A stretch of DNA of 64,000 bases from positions 186,001 to 250,000 of the forward strand of contig CP079859.1 in assembly GCA_019339365.1 (NCBI GenBank). The letters are read 5' to 3'. The position numbers and the translations under genes are program-made. The stretch comes from Vibrio neptunius (lineage in GTDB: Bacteria; Pseudomonadota; Gammaproteobacteria; Enterobacterales; Vibrionaceae). Position 1 is the first letter of the stretch. Each line of letters begins with the position of its first letter. Below the pieces are notes generated by a model, which was not told the DNA's origin, searched no databases, and worked only from the letters and a program-made list of their open reading frames with translations. Of the stretch, positions 51,710 to 61,653 are shown one piece after another.

Positions 51710-52813
51710 TTACAGAGGTTTCGCAATTGTATCTGGTGCCTCACGGTCGAAAATTTCATTCGCCCATAACATAACGATCAACTCTTCAGAGCCTACGTTA
51801 GTCACATCATGTGACCACCCTGGAACTGTCTCTACAATCTCTGGCTTGTCGCTATCAACTGTTAGTTCATAACGTTCGCCAGTAATCACATGTTCAAACT
51901 TGAACAAAGCTTGACCTTTGATCACGAGGAATTTTTCATTCTTAGTATGGTGGTAATGTCCACCGCGAGTGATACCTGGGTGAGCAGTAAAAAACGAGAA
52001 CTGACCAGCTTGCTTCGTCTTTAGCATTTCACAAAAGACTCCTCTTTCGTCTCCATAACTTGGAACGGTATAGCTAAACTGACTAGGTTGCATATAACTT
52101 AAGTAAGTTGAATATAGGGCGCGCTCTAAACCAAATCCCACATTTTCAGTAATTAAGGTATCACGGCTGCGTTTGAACGCCTTTAGCGTGTCTGCAACAT
52201 AGCCCACTGTTGTTGGGTACTCAGGAGTAACCTTGGTTGCACCAGATGGAGTGTCGCCATCTAACAAAGCCATCAAACACTTGCAAACATCATCGATATA
52301 AATCAATGCAACTGGAGCATTATAATCATGAATGCTAATCTCGATGTCATTCAGAATATTATGGCAAAAGGTCGCAACAAAAGAATTATAGTTTGGGCGG
52401 CACCACTTACCGAATACATTTGGGAAGCGGTAAATGAAGTAAGGCGATCCTGTTTCTTGCCCATAAGTTTCTACAACTTTCTCAGCTTCCGCTTTACTGG
52501 CACCATACGCATTGTCGCTGACAGCCTGTGTTGATGAGCTAATCATCAAAGGAACCTTACGGCCACTATCCTTCAAAACAGCGACAATATGAGAAGTTAG
52601 GTCTGTATTACCTTCTTTAAACTCTGAGTCATTCTTCGGGCGGTTAACACCCGCAAGGTGAAAAACAAAATCAGTTTGAGCTAATGCTTCGTTCAACTCA
52701 CTTGCAGAAGTATCGCGATCAACTTCAGTAACTATGTACTTACCCTGTTCTTTAAGAAGTAGAGATAAGTTCTTTCCAATAAAACCTTTTGCTCCGGTAA
52801 TTAGAATCTTCAT
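51710..52813 (-). CDS. fnlB: UDP-2-acetamido-2,6-dideoxy-hexulose reductase/epimerase (WbjC/FnlB type)
   Basis: 367 residues in two parts: N-terminal SDR (ITGAKGFIGKNLSLLLKEQ near 5, YGASKAEAEK near 105) and a C-terminal cupin (about 250-360, GHYHHTKNEKFLVIKG). This fusion is the signature of WbjC/Cap5F, which works between FnlA and FnlC. One-base overlap with fnlA. Confidence 0.93.
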   Translation of the reverse strand: MKILITGAKGFIGKNLSLLLKEQGKYIVTEVDRDTSASELNEALAQTDFVFHLAGVNRPKNDSEFKEGNTDLTSHIVAVLKDSGRKVPLMISSSTQAVSDNAYGASKAEAEKVVETYGQETGSPYFIYRFPNVFGKWCRPNYNSFVATFCHNILNDIEISIHDYNAPVALIYIDDVCKCLMALLDGDTPSGATKVTPEYPTTVGYVADTLKAFKRSRDTLITENVGFGLERALYSTYLSYMQPSQFSYTVPSYGDERGVFCEMLKTKQAGQFSFFTAHPGITRGGHYHHTKNEKFLVIKGQALFKFEHVITGERYELTVDSDKPEIVETVPGWSHDVTNVGSEELIVMLWANEIFDREAPDTIAKPL

Positions 52814-53856
52814 TACACACCTTCCGGAACATTTACACCGCCAGCTTCTATAGCTGAAATAAACTCTAGCTTATGAAGTAATTTAATCATGCCCGCTACG
52901 CCTAAGCGCTCAGTATTATGAGAGTTATAATCTTCAATCGTGCTTAGATCCTGCTCACCTTCTTCAACATATTGAGAGTAGTTTAAATCTCTATTGTCAG
53001 ATGGAATTCGATAGTAACCACCTTGATCTTCAGCAACAAACATTTCTTCACGACTACATAGTGCTTCATACAACTTTTCACCGTGTCGTGTACCAATAAT
53101 ATTGACTTGGTGGTCAGGTTTAGAAGTTATCTTTTTCAAGGCTTCAACTAATACTTCTATCGTTGCCGCTGGCGCTTTTTGGACGAAAATATCACCATTT
53201 ACACCACGTGTGAATGCATGTAACACCAGATCAACAGCATCGTTCAAAGTCATCATAAATCGAGTCATATTCGGATCGGTAATAGTAATTGGTTCACCGT
53301 TTATAATCTGGCGTAAAAATAGTGGGATAACAGAACCACGAGACGCCATAACGTTTCCGTAACGTGTCGCCGATATTACTGTTTTGTCAGGATTGACATT
53401 ACGAGACTTTGCAACAATGACTTTTTCCATCATTGCTTTGGAAATCCCCATCGCATTAATAGGGTAAACTGCTTTATCAGTGCTCAAACAAACAACTCGA
53501 GACACTTCATTTGCAATACAAGCTTCTAGAACATTATCCGTACCAAGGACGTTAGTCTTTACTGCTTCCATTGGGTGAAATTCACAAGAGGGAACTTGTT
53601 TCAATGCTGCGGCATGGTATACAAAGTCAACACCACGAGTCGCCGATAAAATGGAGTTATAGTCTCTCACATCACCTATATAGAATTTTAGTTTAGGCGA
53701 GTTGTATTTTTTACGCATATCATCTTGTTTTTTCTCATCACGAGAGAATATACGTATTTCCTTGATATCGGTCTCTAAGAAACGATCCAGAACAGCATTA
53801 CCAAATGAACCAGTGCCCCCGGTAATCAAAAGAATTTTCCCACAAAAACTAAGCAT
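52813..53856 (-). CDS. fnlA: UDP-GlcNAc 4,6-dehydratase/5-epimerase (WbjB/FnlA type)
   Basis: 347 residues, soluble SDR: LLITGGTGSFGNAVLDRFL near 9, CLSTDKAVYPINAMGISK near 123 with Met in the place of Tyr, as in this subfamily, and TRHGEKLYEALCSREE near 258. First enzyme of UDP-L-FucNAc synthesis. First of the three fnl genes. Confidence 0.93.
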   Translation of the reverse strand: MLSFCGKILLITGGTGSFGNAVLDRFLETDIKEIRIFSRDEKKQDDMRKKYNSPKLKFYIGDVRDYNSILSATRGVDFVYHAAALKQVPSCEFHPMEAVKTNVLGTDNVLEACIANEVSRVVCLSTDKAVYPINAMGISKAMMEKVIVAKSRNVNPDKTVISATRYGNVMASRGSVIPLFLRQIINGEPITITDPNMTRFMMTLNDAVDLVLHAFTRGVNGDIFVQKAPAATIEVLVEALKKITSKPDHQVNIIGTRHGEKLYEALCSREEMFVAEDQGGYYRIPSDNRDLNYSQYVEEGEQDLSTIEDYNSHNTERLGVAGMIKLLHKLEFISAIEAGGVNVPEGV

Positions 53857-53891
53857 AATTAAACCTAAATACCATCATCTAAAACATAAAT

Positions 53892-55097
53892 TCATGTTGC
53901 ATGTCCGACCTCGTAGCTACGCCCCCTTAAGAGGTACATAGCTATACAATGCATAGTTACACAAATTGGACTAAATAGCATTGGATTGCCTGCTGACGGA
54001 ATGAGATACATCATTAGCCCTAGAGATAATGTAGAGTACTCAATATCAACCCCACGATATATGTTAGCCGCCGACACCCAACATGTACCGAGAAACACAG
54101 CAAAAATACCTATAGATATGACTCCTAATTTATGAAATAGGTTTTCGTAAGTCACCTCAAAGCCGTAACCAGAGTCATCTCTTTTGTAGCCACTTTTAAG
54201 TGTTGCTCCTAACCCAGAGCCAAACACGTTGATTTCATCAAATATTTTTTCTCTTTGCTCATTTCTGACTGAATTACTCGACTCAGCGGAGGAAAAAGAA
54301 TACGTAATTTGCTGCCCAACGTCTGTATATCCTATAACAAAAGCAGAAAAGGCAATACCAGCGAACAGACTCCAAATGGCACCTCCATGAATTTTTCTCG
54401 CAAATACACTACGTAAGGACAATATTATGGCAATTATCAAACCGAGAGCAACTAAAGAAAGCAAAAAACCCTTTGAAGCAGTGGTTCCGACTAAGGAAAA
54501 AGACAAGCATAATAACACAAAAAACATCGAAGTACGTCTCTTAAATATACTTAGCTGACCAAGGCCTGCTCCAGAAAATAAGTAGAGAAGGAGGAGAGCA
54601 ATTATTGGCAAGTGGACCAAAAGGCCTACCGAGTAATAGCTTCTATATACAGCAGATAGCCCCCCATCAAAATCTATACTCTGATTGCCCATGCCTCCTA
54701 AAAACCAATAGTTGAAAAAGTAGCCTAGAGAGTATAAAGCGTTCAAAAGAGAAGCATAAAGTAGTGTCTTAAGCAAAGATATCTTGGGTATGGAGAAAAT
54801 AACAAATACATAATATAAAATATACAACGACATGCCAAAAAAATTGCGAATAACATTTACTGGTTCATTGCCGTTAAATATCCCTAACGCTAATCCATAT
54901 ACCCATGAAAGAATAATAAATAGTGGTAATATATCTATAATCTTATCTAATTTAAACTTTATAGGGCCACTCGCCAAGCCAACCAAAAAAATAAGTGGCA
55001 TACAAACAAAGATGGTAATATACTGAAAAAGTGTATCAGCTATCCCTACAGAACTGACTAGAACGGCAAAAACCATAAAGCATACTAAACGCGCCAT
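53892..55097 (-). CDS. wzy: O-antigen polymerase (Wzy)
   Basis: 401 residues with about ten to eleven hydrophobic segments and a large loop near 260-310, which is the Wzy layout; weak sequence conservation is normal in this family. Joins repeat units in the periplasm. A+T-rich. Assigned by topology and place in the cluster. Confidence 0.78.
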   Translation of the reverse strand: MARLVCFMVFAVLVSSVGIADTLFQYITIFVCMPLIFLVGLASGPIKFKLDKIIDILPLFIILSWVYGLALGIFNGNEPVNVIRNFFGMSLYILYYVFVIFSIPKISLLKTLLYASLLNALYSLGYFFNYWFLGGMGNQSIDFDGGLSAVYRSYYSVGLLVHLPIIALLLLYLFSGAGLGQLSIFKRRTSMFFVLLCLSFSLVGTTASKGFLLSLVALGLIIAIILSLRSVFARKIHGGAIWSLFAGIAFSAFVIGYTDVGQQITYSFSSAESSNSVRNEQREKIFDEINVFGSGLGATLKSGYKRDDSGYGFEVTYENLFHKLGVISIGIFAVFLGTCWVSAANIYRGVDIEYSTLSLGLMMYLIPSAGNPMLFSPICVTMHCIAMYLLRGRSYEVGHAT

Positions 55098-55127
55098 TTA
55101 CGAACACTCATCGAACGAATAGTTTAA

Positions 55128-56042
55128 TCATTTTCCTTTTAAAAAGTTAGAATGCACTAACTTCCAGCAGTAAGGAATATGAGATAATAACCATAGTACA
55201 TAATAAACTTTACTTTTGTTCTTAATATTGGACATACAATCAGATGCCTTACTGCTATCATCTCGATACATATGGTATCGTGCCTCATAATAAACTGCGC
55301 GATCTTTAGCTGATTCAAATTCAAGCGGGTATTCGATATCTATGCCAGGGTTTTCTTGAACCAATTGCTTTAAAGTATATTCACGCTCAAAAGACCACTT
55401 GGAGATAGATTTATTTGTCAAAGAGTTATCACTTACTCGATAATAACCAAGCACATCAGAAGCGCAGTGTATTTTACCTTTTGCAGCAATTCGCATAAAC
55501 AAATTATATTCTTCTGATGCAACAATAACCGGCTCAAAGCTAAGATTATTGTCAATTAAAAACTTTCGATTAATTAGTGGGGTGACCATATTAATATCAA
55601 AGTCAATCAAAAGCTGAGGAAATATATAACCACTACTATGAGCTGGAAGAACATCTCTGATCAGTTTACCTCTATCATCTATCTCAGAAACTCCGCCGTA
55701 AGTTAGAACAAACTCGCTACCATCAACAGCCAAGATTTGCAGACTTAGCTTATTGGGTAACCACTTATCATCGGTATCTAAAAAAGCAATCCATTCCCCT
55801 TTGGCTAAACGAATAGCATCTTTTCTAGCTTCACCTAAAGAAACATTGTTCTCTCGCTTGAAATAATGTAATTTTTCATCATACATAGAAGCAATCTCTG
55901 CACTTCTATCTGTCGAGGCATTATCATAAAAAATAATTTCCCAATCATCAAAATCTTGGGCATAAACAGAGTCAATCGCTTCTTTCAAGTGTTCTTGCCC
56001 GTTAAAACAATTTATTATTACGGACACTTTAGGGTTGTTCAT
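55128..56042 (-). CDS. GT2-family glycosyltransferase
   Basis: 304 residues, GT-A fold: KVSVIINCFNGQEHLKEAI at the N-terminus, IIFYDNASTDRS near 35 and the metal-binding FLDTDD near 92. The acceptor and donor cannot be told. Overlaps the aminotransferase by four bases. Confidence 0.88.
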   Translation of the reverse strand: MNNPKVSVIINCFNGQEHLKEAIDSVYAQDFDDWEIIFYDNASTDRSAEIASMYDEKLHYFKRENNVSLGEARKDAIRLAKGEWIAFLDTDDKWLPNKLSLQILAVDGSEFVLTYGGVSEIDDRGKLIRDVLPAHSSGYIFPQLLIDFDINMVTPLINRKFLIDNNLSFEPVIVASEEYNLFMRIAAKGKIHCASDVLGYYRVSDNSLTNKSISKWSFEREYTLKQLVQENPGIDIEYPLEFESAKDRAVYYEARYHMYRDDSSKASDCMSNIKNKSKVYYVLWLLSHIPYCWKLVHSNFLKGK

Positions 56043-57143
56043 TTGTAAAACTCATTTATTAATCGACAAATATAAAGTATATCTTCTTCGTTGAGATCAC
56101 AGTGTAACGGTAAACTAATCAATTCGTGTCTTAACTTTTCGGTATTAGGGAGATCATAATCGCCCTGATATAGAGATAGCAAATGGTTGGGTTTATAGTG
56201 CACTCCTATCTCAATACCATTACCAATGAGATAATCTCTAAGTTCATCTCTACGATCAGCACGTACGACAAAAATATGTGACATTATTTCTTTATAACTA
56301 AGATTGAGAGGCTTAACTTCTTTTAGATTACTTAAATATGTCTTGACCAAACCTTGTCGTTTATTTCTAAATTCATCAATTCTTGTTAACTGAACTCGCC
56401 CTATTGCTGCATTGATATTACTAAGGTGATAACGAAAACCTTGCTCTAATACATCAAAATCCCAGCTCCTTTTGTTAGTGTACCTCATATCTGTATCTTT
56501 GAGGACACCTAGTAAACGGGCATTTCTGACCTTTTCAGCAAATACAGGATCAGCGGAAACAACTAATCCTCCTTCGCCGCAGGTGATATTTTTTATTCCA
56601 TCAAAACTGAAACAGACAATATCGCCAAATGTACCGACTTTTTTTTCCTTGATACTCACTACCGAAGGACTGTGCGGCATCTTCAACAACCCTCAAGTTG
56701 TATTTACGCGCCAAATCATAGACTTGATCTATACCTTCACAAGAGCTTGCGTAATGTACAGGCATTATAGCTTTAGTTCGAGCGCTAATTTTAGACTCTA
56801 GATCTGCAATATCTATAAACGCAGTATCAGGGGATACATCACAAGCAATAGGGGTTGCCCCTAATGCAGAAATTGCCTGAAACGACGCTACATAAGTAAT
56901 AGATGGGACCAGTACCTCATCTCCATGCCCTACTCCTAAAGCACTTAATGATATGTGCAGTGCAGACGTTCCCGTATTAACTGCTACGACATGTTCTACA
57001 GGCACTCCAAGATAGTTTGCTAAATCAATTTCAAACATTCTTGTCTCTTGTCCCATACCTAAATATTCTTTGGTTAGGACATCCGAAACCTGCCGTACCT
57101 CTTCCTCAGAAATACACGCTTTAGATAGGCGAATGTTCTTCAT
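56039..57143 (-). pseudogene. DegT/DnrJ/EryC1/StrS sugar aminotransferase, one-base frameshift
   Basis: PLP enzyme probably acting on a CDP-4-keto-6-deoxy sugar from the genes upstream. N-terminal frame (ATG 57143, GGAG upstream): VAVNTGTSALHISLSALGVG near 62, VVEDAAQSFGSEYQGKK near 165; then it breaks. The next frame continues VGTFGDIVCFSFDGIKNITC with the PLP Lys, to 56039. The A8 run (T8 at 56639-56646 on plus) needs to be seven. Corrected length about 367 residues, normal for the family. Confidence 0.84.
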
Positions 57144-57582
57144 GTAAGCTCCAATCAAATTGAATCGAATCTAGTGGCATACTAATGGACTCAGAAGGAT
57201 CATGCTTTATATCAGCAAAGTTCATAAGTAAGTTAGTTGTACGAGAAACACCTTGAAATGCGACCCATAAACCCGCCTGAACAGTAACTCTCGAATAATT
57301 GTTTCTTGAAAGTTGAGCAACTAAGAATTGCCCTCTAGTTGAGCTACTTTCTCTGTCGTCGTAGACTACTATCCTAACCTCACCTTCAGGAACCACGAGA
57401 TTCATGTTCATTGTAGTGTGTTTTTTCCAACCTTTTACCTCTCCATGGTGGACAGTTGAGAAATAAACTTCACCAAAACCTGAGTATACACTATCGTTTT
57501 CTTTTAACGCATGGAGTATATCACCTTTATCATGTTTGATAATACGCAGTGGTTCAACGCACACACCTTCTAAAAAGCCCAT
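57121..57582 (-). CDS. RmlC-like cupin (nucleotide-sugar epimerase or isomerase)
   Basis: 153 residues of a small cupin: GEVYFSTVHHGEVKGWKKH near 37-55 resembles the RmlC core in which a His acts as base, then NLVVPEGEVRIVVYDD and FQGVSRTTNLLMNFAD. Likely a 3,5-epimerase of the CDP-4-keto-6-deoxy sugar, or a QdtA-type isomerase. Overlaps the ddhB end and the aminotransferase start, indicating one operon. Confidence 0.7.
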   Translation of the reverse strand: MGFLEGVCVEPLRIIKHDKGDILHALKENDSVYSGFGEVYFSTVHHGEVKGWKKHTTMNMNLVVPEGEVRIVVYDDRESSSTRGQFLVAQLSRNNYSRVTVQAGLWVAFQGVSRTTNLLMNFADIKHDPSESISMPLDSIQFDWSLHEEHSPI

Positions 57583-58666
57583 GCAACCCCCTTTTCTCGA
57601 GCAATTGATTCATAAGCGTGGATTTGAGAGTTCGTGAAGTCTCTTGGGCTACGTGAACCTTTGTAAAAATTAACATACCACTCACTGACAAACTCTACAC
57701 AGGTAGAGTAATCTAGAGTGGCTTCCCATTTAAGATAAGACAAAGCCTTATCGCAATTTAATTTCAGTAACCCAGCTTCATTAAATGGGATGTTGTCTGT
57801 GACTTGAAAGGCGTCATGCTCATCCTCAAAACCCCAATGATTCGAAAGGTCCGACAGCAGATCTTTGACTGTATGGTTTTGTTCCGCTCTAGGCCCAAAA
57901 TTGAACTGCTGACCGCTAAGACTACGCTCTTTGTCTAGCATCATACCTAAATGTAAATAGCCGCTAAGTGGTTCAAGCACATGTTGCCAAGGTCTTGTAG
58001 CTTCAGGACATCGAATCTCTACCTTGTTGTCAGTACTCCACGCTCGCATGCAATCGGCAACAATTCTATCTTCTGCCCAGTCACCACCTCCAATAACGTT
58101 ACCCGCCCTTCCTGTAGCTAAACTAACATTGTGCCCTAAAGGGAAGAATGAGCTATGGTAAGCATGAAAAATAACTTCTGCTGCTCCCTTCGAACCACTA
58201 TAGATATCCTTGCCCCCAAGCGCGTCTGTCTCTTTATAACCCCATAACCACTCAACATTTTCATAGCATTTATCACTAGTGATAATAACAGCAGTACACT
58301 CAAAACTAACATCCCTAAGAACCTCAAGTATATGAGCGGTACCCATTACATTACTAGATATAGTGTCTAGAGGCTCCGAATAAGACTTCGAAACAATAGG
58401 CTGTGCAGCTAAATGAAATAAAAAATCTGGTTCGAATTCCTCTATAATACTTTTAATTTTATTAAAATCACGTATATCTGCGAAATGATGTTCAATGTCA
58501 TTTTCCAGATTGCATTCTTCAAAAATAGATGGTTTAGTTGGAATATCTTTAGATATTCCACAAACTTTGGCTCCAAGATTCAATAACCACGCAGTAAGCC
58601 ATGTTCCTTTAAAACCAGTATGACCAGTTACTAAAACTTTTTACCATTGTATATATTACTAAACAT
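57570..58666 (-). pseudogene. rfbG: CDP-glucose 4,6-dehydratase, one-base frameshift at the N-terminus
   Basis: Forms CDP-4-keto-6-deoxy-D-glucose. The main frame (to about 58583) shows SDR motifs ITSDKCYENVEW and YSGSKGAAE, typical for RfbG/DdhB, but lacks the Gly-rich NAD motif. ATG 58664-58666 opens MFSNIYNGKKF and stops; one more A in the A5 run (T5 at 58638-58642 on plus) restores VLVTGHTGFKGTWL in frame, giving about 365 residues. Starts three bases after the rfbF stop. Confidence 0.88.
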
Positions 58667-58668
58667 AA

Positions 58669-59440
58669 TTACCAAGTCTTCCATTTTGCGTTGTTTGATT
58701 CCAACATATGATTGAGATCATTTTTATCTTTCAGTGTATCCATACATTTCCAAAAGCCATGGTGTTTATATGAATACAACTCACCGTCCTGAGCAAGTTT
58801 TTGTAGAGGCTCTTGCTCGAAAACGGTTTGATCGCCCAACTCAATATAATTTAGAACCTTAGGTTCACAAACAAAAAAAGCCTCCATTGATCCATGAGCC
58901 ATCGCCTTTCGGCTTCTCTAAAAATCGTGTAATTCTGTTCTGTTCAAGTTCGATGGCACCAAACCGACCATCTGGTTGTACTGACGTCATAGTTATCGCT
59001 TTTCCATGTGATTGGTGGAAAGCAACAAGTTCGGATATGTTTACATCTGATACCCCATCGCCATACGTAAGCATAAACGGCTCATCACCAATAATGTCTT
59101 GAGCTCTTTTTACTCTTCCTCCCGTCATTGTATGGATTCCGGTATCCAGCAATGTAACCGTCCATGGCTCTGAAGTATTTTTATGAATTTTCATTTCATT
59201 ATTTTTTAAATCAATAGTTACATCACTTTGATGAAGAAAGTAATTCGCGAAATACTCTTTAATATAATAGCCCTTGTATCCAAGGAGAATAACAAAATCA
59301 TTATATCCATACTCAGAATACATTTTCATTATGTGCCATAGAATCGGCTTTCCACCGATTTCTACCATTGGTTTAGGTTTTACATCTGTTTCTTCACTAA
59401 GGCGAGTCCCTAGTCCACCAGCCAACAACAATACTTTCAT
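58669..59440 (-). pseudogene. rfbF: Glucose-1-phosphate cytidylyltransferase, one-base frameshift
   Basis: Makes CDP-glucose. N-terminal frame MKVLLLAGGLGTRLSEETD, PKPMVEIGGKPILWH near 22, LTYGDGVSD near 127 and stops after GSWINGGFFCL; the C-terminal frame continues FVCEPKVLNYIELGDQ to 58669. The T7 run (A7 at 58873-58879 on plus) should be six. Corrected length about 256 residues, normal for RfbF/DdhA. Confidence 0.88.
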
Positions 59441-59441
59441 A

Positions 59442-60692
59442 CTATCCTCTTTTAAGTCTTTTTAATCTTTTAACCAACGAATATAGGCTCGTTCTACTTG
59501 AACAAACATTAGCTTTGTGTAAGTCTAAGTAGTTAGCTTTGGTATTCATTAGCATAATAACCAATTGTTCTGCAATTTTATCTACTTCATGATATTTTTT
59601 AAAGTAGTGCAGTGTCTTCTCTGAATACTCATCAAACCTTCCGCTTTCAATGTCAGCAACTATTTTCATAATTGACTCGTAGCTACCCTGAGAGCTGAAT
59701 GCACAGTCTTCTAGCTCGGACACTTGAGTACCAAGCGTATTACCATTCCTCAAAAAAATTGGCGAAAATATATACGTACTCGGAACTTCCTCATAAGAAA
59801 AATCTAATAATACAGTGGGAACACCCAGTTTAGCCGCCTCTAAAGCAGAAGTTCCCATCGCCAACATAACATCGATATTTTCAGATATAAAATCATCTAA
59901 ATGTGAGGGTTCAATATAATCGATAAAATCAATTTTAACATGGCTAGTTCCTTTACAAAGGTCCATAACATATTCTAAATAATCACCAGAACCAATTACA
60001 CTAAACTCTATTTCACATTCTGAGTTAGCTGCTACTTCATCCAAAGTTATAATTGCTCGTTCAAGAACACTGAATTTAAAATCTGTAATTCGTCCCAACC
60101 ATCCAAACCTCATAACACCTTTGCTATGAGATAACTCCTTAACCTCAACCGAGTTGGCTGGAATTCGTAAATAATCAATATTGCTGGGAATGATATCTTT
60201 AAAAAAATAACTACTCGTATTTTTATTAGGTTCATCCATAAACCCAATAGCATCATTCTCAATCAAATATTTCAAAAAGTCTCTCGATCTTTTCCAATAT
60301 CCGTAAAATAACGTCTTGTAGATCAACCTATTGATCGACTTATTTGATTTTAAAAAATCATCAATATAAGGGAAAGATGGAACCAAATTATAAGGATGGC
60401 AATGCCAAAAAAACATTCTTGTTGAATCACCAAATCGAAGAGAAGGGAATATACTCCAAGGTGTCATGGCTTGAAAAACGACAACTGAGTTATCTGGAAT
60501 TTTACACTGGGAATTATCATTATATTCAATCAGCTTAACACGCTGATTGACTCTTCTTGCCATAAATCCATCTGAATAGTCAACCACATAAACCTCGTGC
60601 TCTAGTGAAATAACACTAGCCACTCTTGAAAATAATAGAGATACTCCTCCAACTCCACGATATGGAAAACAAAAAACGATTTTAGAAGTCAA
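59442..60692 (-). CDS. Putative glycosyltransferase (GT-B, GT4-like)
   Basis: About 417 residues with the N-terminal KIVFCFPYRGVGGVS typical for GT4 enzymes and a C-terminal MLAMGTSALEAAKLGVPTVL that matches the GT-B nucleotide-sugar binding region. Start uncertain: TTG 60692, ten bases after GGAG, puts the Rossmann strand at the N-terminus; the open frame extends to 60833 with an ATG at 60731, which would overlap the neighbouring gene. A+T-rich. Confidence 0.72.
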   Translation of the reverse strand: MTSKIVFCFPYRGVGGVSLLFSRVASVISLEHEVYVVDYSDGFMARRVNQRVKLIEYNDNSQCKIPDNSVVVFQAMTPWSIFPSLRFGDSTRMFFWHCHPYNLVPSFPYIDDFLKSNKSINRLIYKTLFYGYWKRSRDFLKYLIENDAIGFMDEPNKNTSSYFFKDIIPSNIDYLRIPANSVEVKELSHSKGVMRFGWLGRITDFKFSVLERAIITLDEVAANSECEIEFSVIGSGDYLEYVMDLCKGTSHVKIDFIDYIEPSHLDDFISENIDVMLAMGTSALEAAKLGVPTVLLDFSYEEVPSTYIFSPIFLRNGNTLGTQVSELEDCAFSSQGSYESIMKIVADIESGRFDEYSEKTLHYFKKYHEVDKIAEQLVIMLMNTKANYLDLHKANVCSSRTSLYSLVKRLKRLKRG

Positions 60693-61653
60693 AACAATAG
60701 TGCTCCAGTTCCCTTTCAATATACTTTGCATCACTAGCTGATATAACTTTTTTCCAATCTTCAGCGTATTTCTTAGATAACTTCGGATCAAAGTACCTTT
60801 TCTGATTAACATGCTGAGAATTTGAGAAACCAAGGAAAAATTTAATAGTATCTAACACTTCATCATAGTTATAGATAAGACTTTCTAAGCCAATAGTTAA
60901 AACATGCTCGCTGTCAACATTTGCTCTACTTCTTGTAAATTTAAAATGTTTAACAAAATGTTGAACTGAACTAAAGTTAGAATAGTTACTTCCTATGGAT
61001 GTGGAGTATATAACCCGAGGATCGCGATCGATTACAATACATCTTCCATTTTTGAAAAACAATCCGACGTCTCTTGCTCGATACGGCTCTAAAGAGTTAT
61101 GCAAAACCTTTACTTTACTGTGTTCAGAAATATTAAATAAATCTGTCAGGTAAGATTGTGTTTTAGCATAAAACTGGCTACCATCCAGAAACATCCTTTG
61201 ATTTGTTTGCAGTTTATCTTTATTTAGGAAGTATGAAACTTTTGAACGCATACAAGCTATACCACCTTCATCATGCAATGCAAAAGGCCAATAAGTCTCC
61301 TCACGTTCCGTCACTAATGAGTCTATATAGCTATTCGATATACTAAGAAAGTCTTTATTTACTAATTCTTTATAGTTATATCCTGATGGAGAAAAAAGCC
61401 ACTTCAAACTATAACGCTTATATTCACCACTCAATATTCTAACTAAATTACTATATTTACGTATGGCGCTGTCCGATCTAACTGGTGACCAATCTTTTAC
61501 TAAGGCATTTTCTAGATCAAACAAGCCGTCCTTCATGCGTAGTAAACCAAATTCAAATTCTTTATCTTGAACAGAACAGCAATCAAACTCTCTCATTAAA
61601 TCAATAATGGCAGTTTTTCCTGATAAGGTATAACCTGATAGATCTAAGAACAT
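60682..61653 (-). CDS. Sulfotransferase-like P-loop protein
   Basis: 323 residues. LSGYTLSGKTAIIDL at the N-terminus has the 5'-PSB/P-loop pattern and IVIDRDPRVIYSTS near 206 matches the 3'-PB motif of sulfotransferases, so PAPS is the probable donor. In this cluster it may sulfate the repeat unit, but overall similarity is weak and a related kinase-like fold is possible. Overlaps wzx by ten bases. Confidence 0.65.
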   Translation of the reverse strand: MFLDLSGYTLSGKTAIIDLMREFDCCSVQDKEFEFGLLRMKDGLFDLENALVKDWSPVRSDSAIRKYSNLVRILSGEYKRYSLKWLFSPSGYNYKELVNKDFLSISNSYIDSLVTEREETYWPFALHDEGGIACMRSKVSYFLNKDKLQTNQRMFLDGSQFYAKTQSYLTDLFNISEHSKVKVLHNSLEPYRARDVGLFFKNGRCIVIDRDPRVIYSTSIGSNYSNFSSVQHFVKHFKFTRSRANVDSEHVLTIGLESLIYNYDEVLDTIKFFLGFSNSQHVNQKRYFDPKLSKKYAEDWKKVISASDAKYIERELEHYCFDF

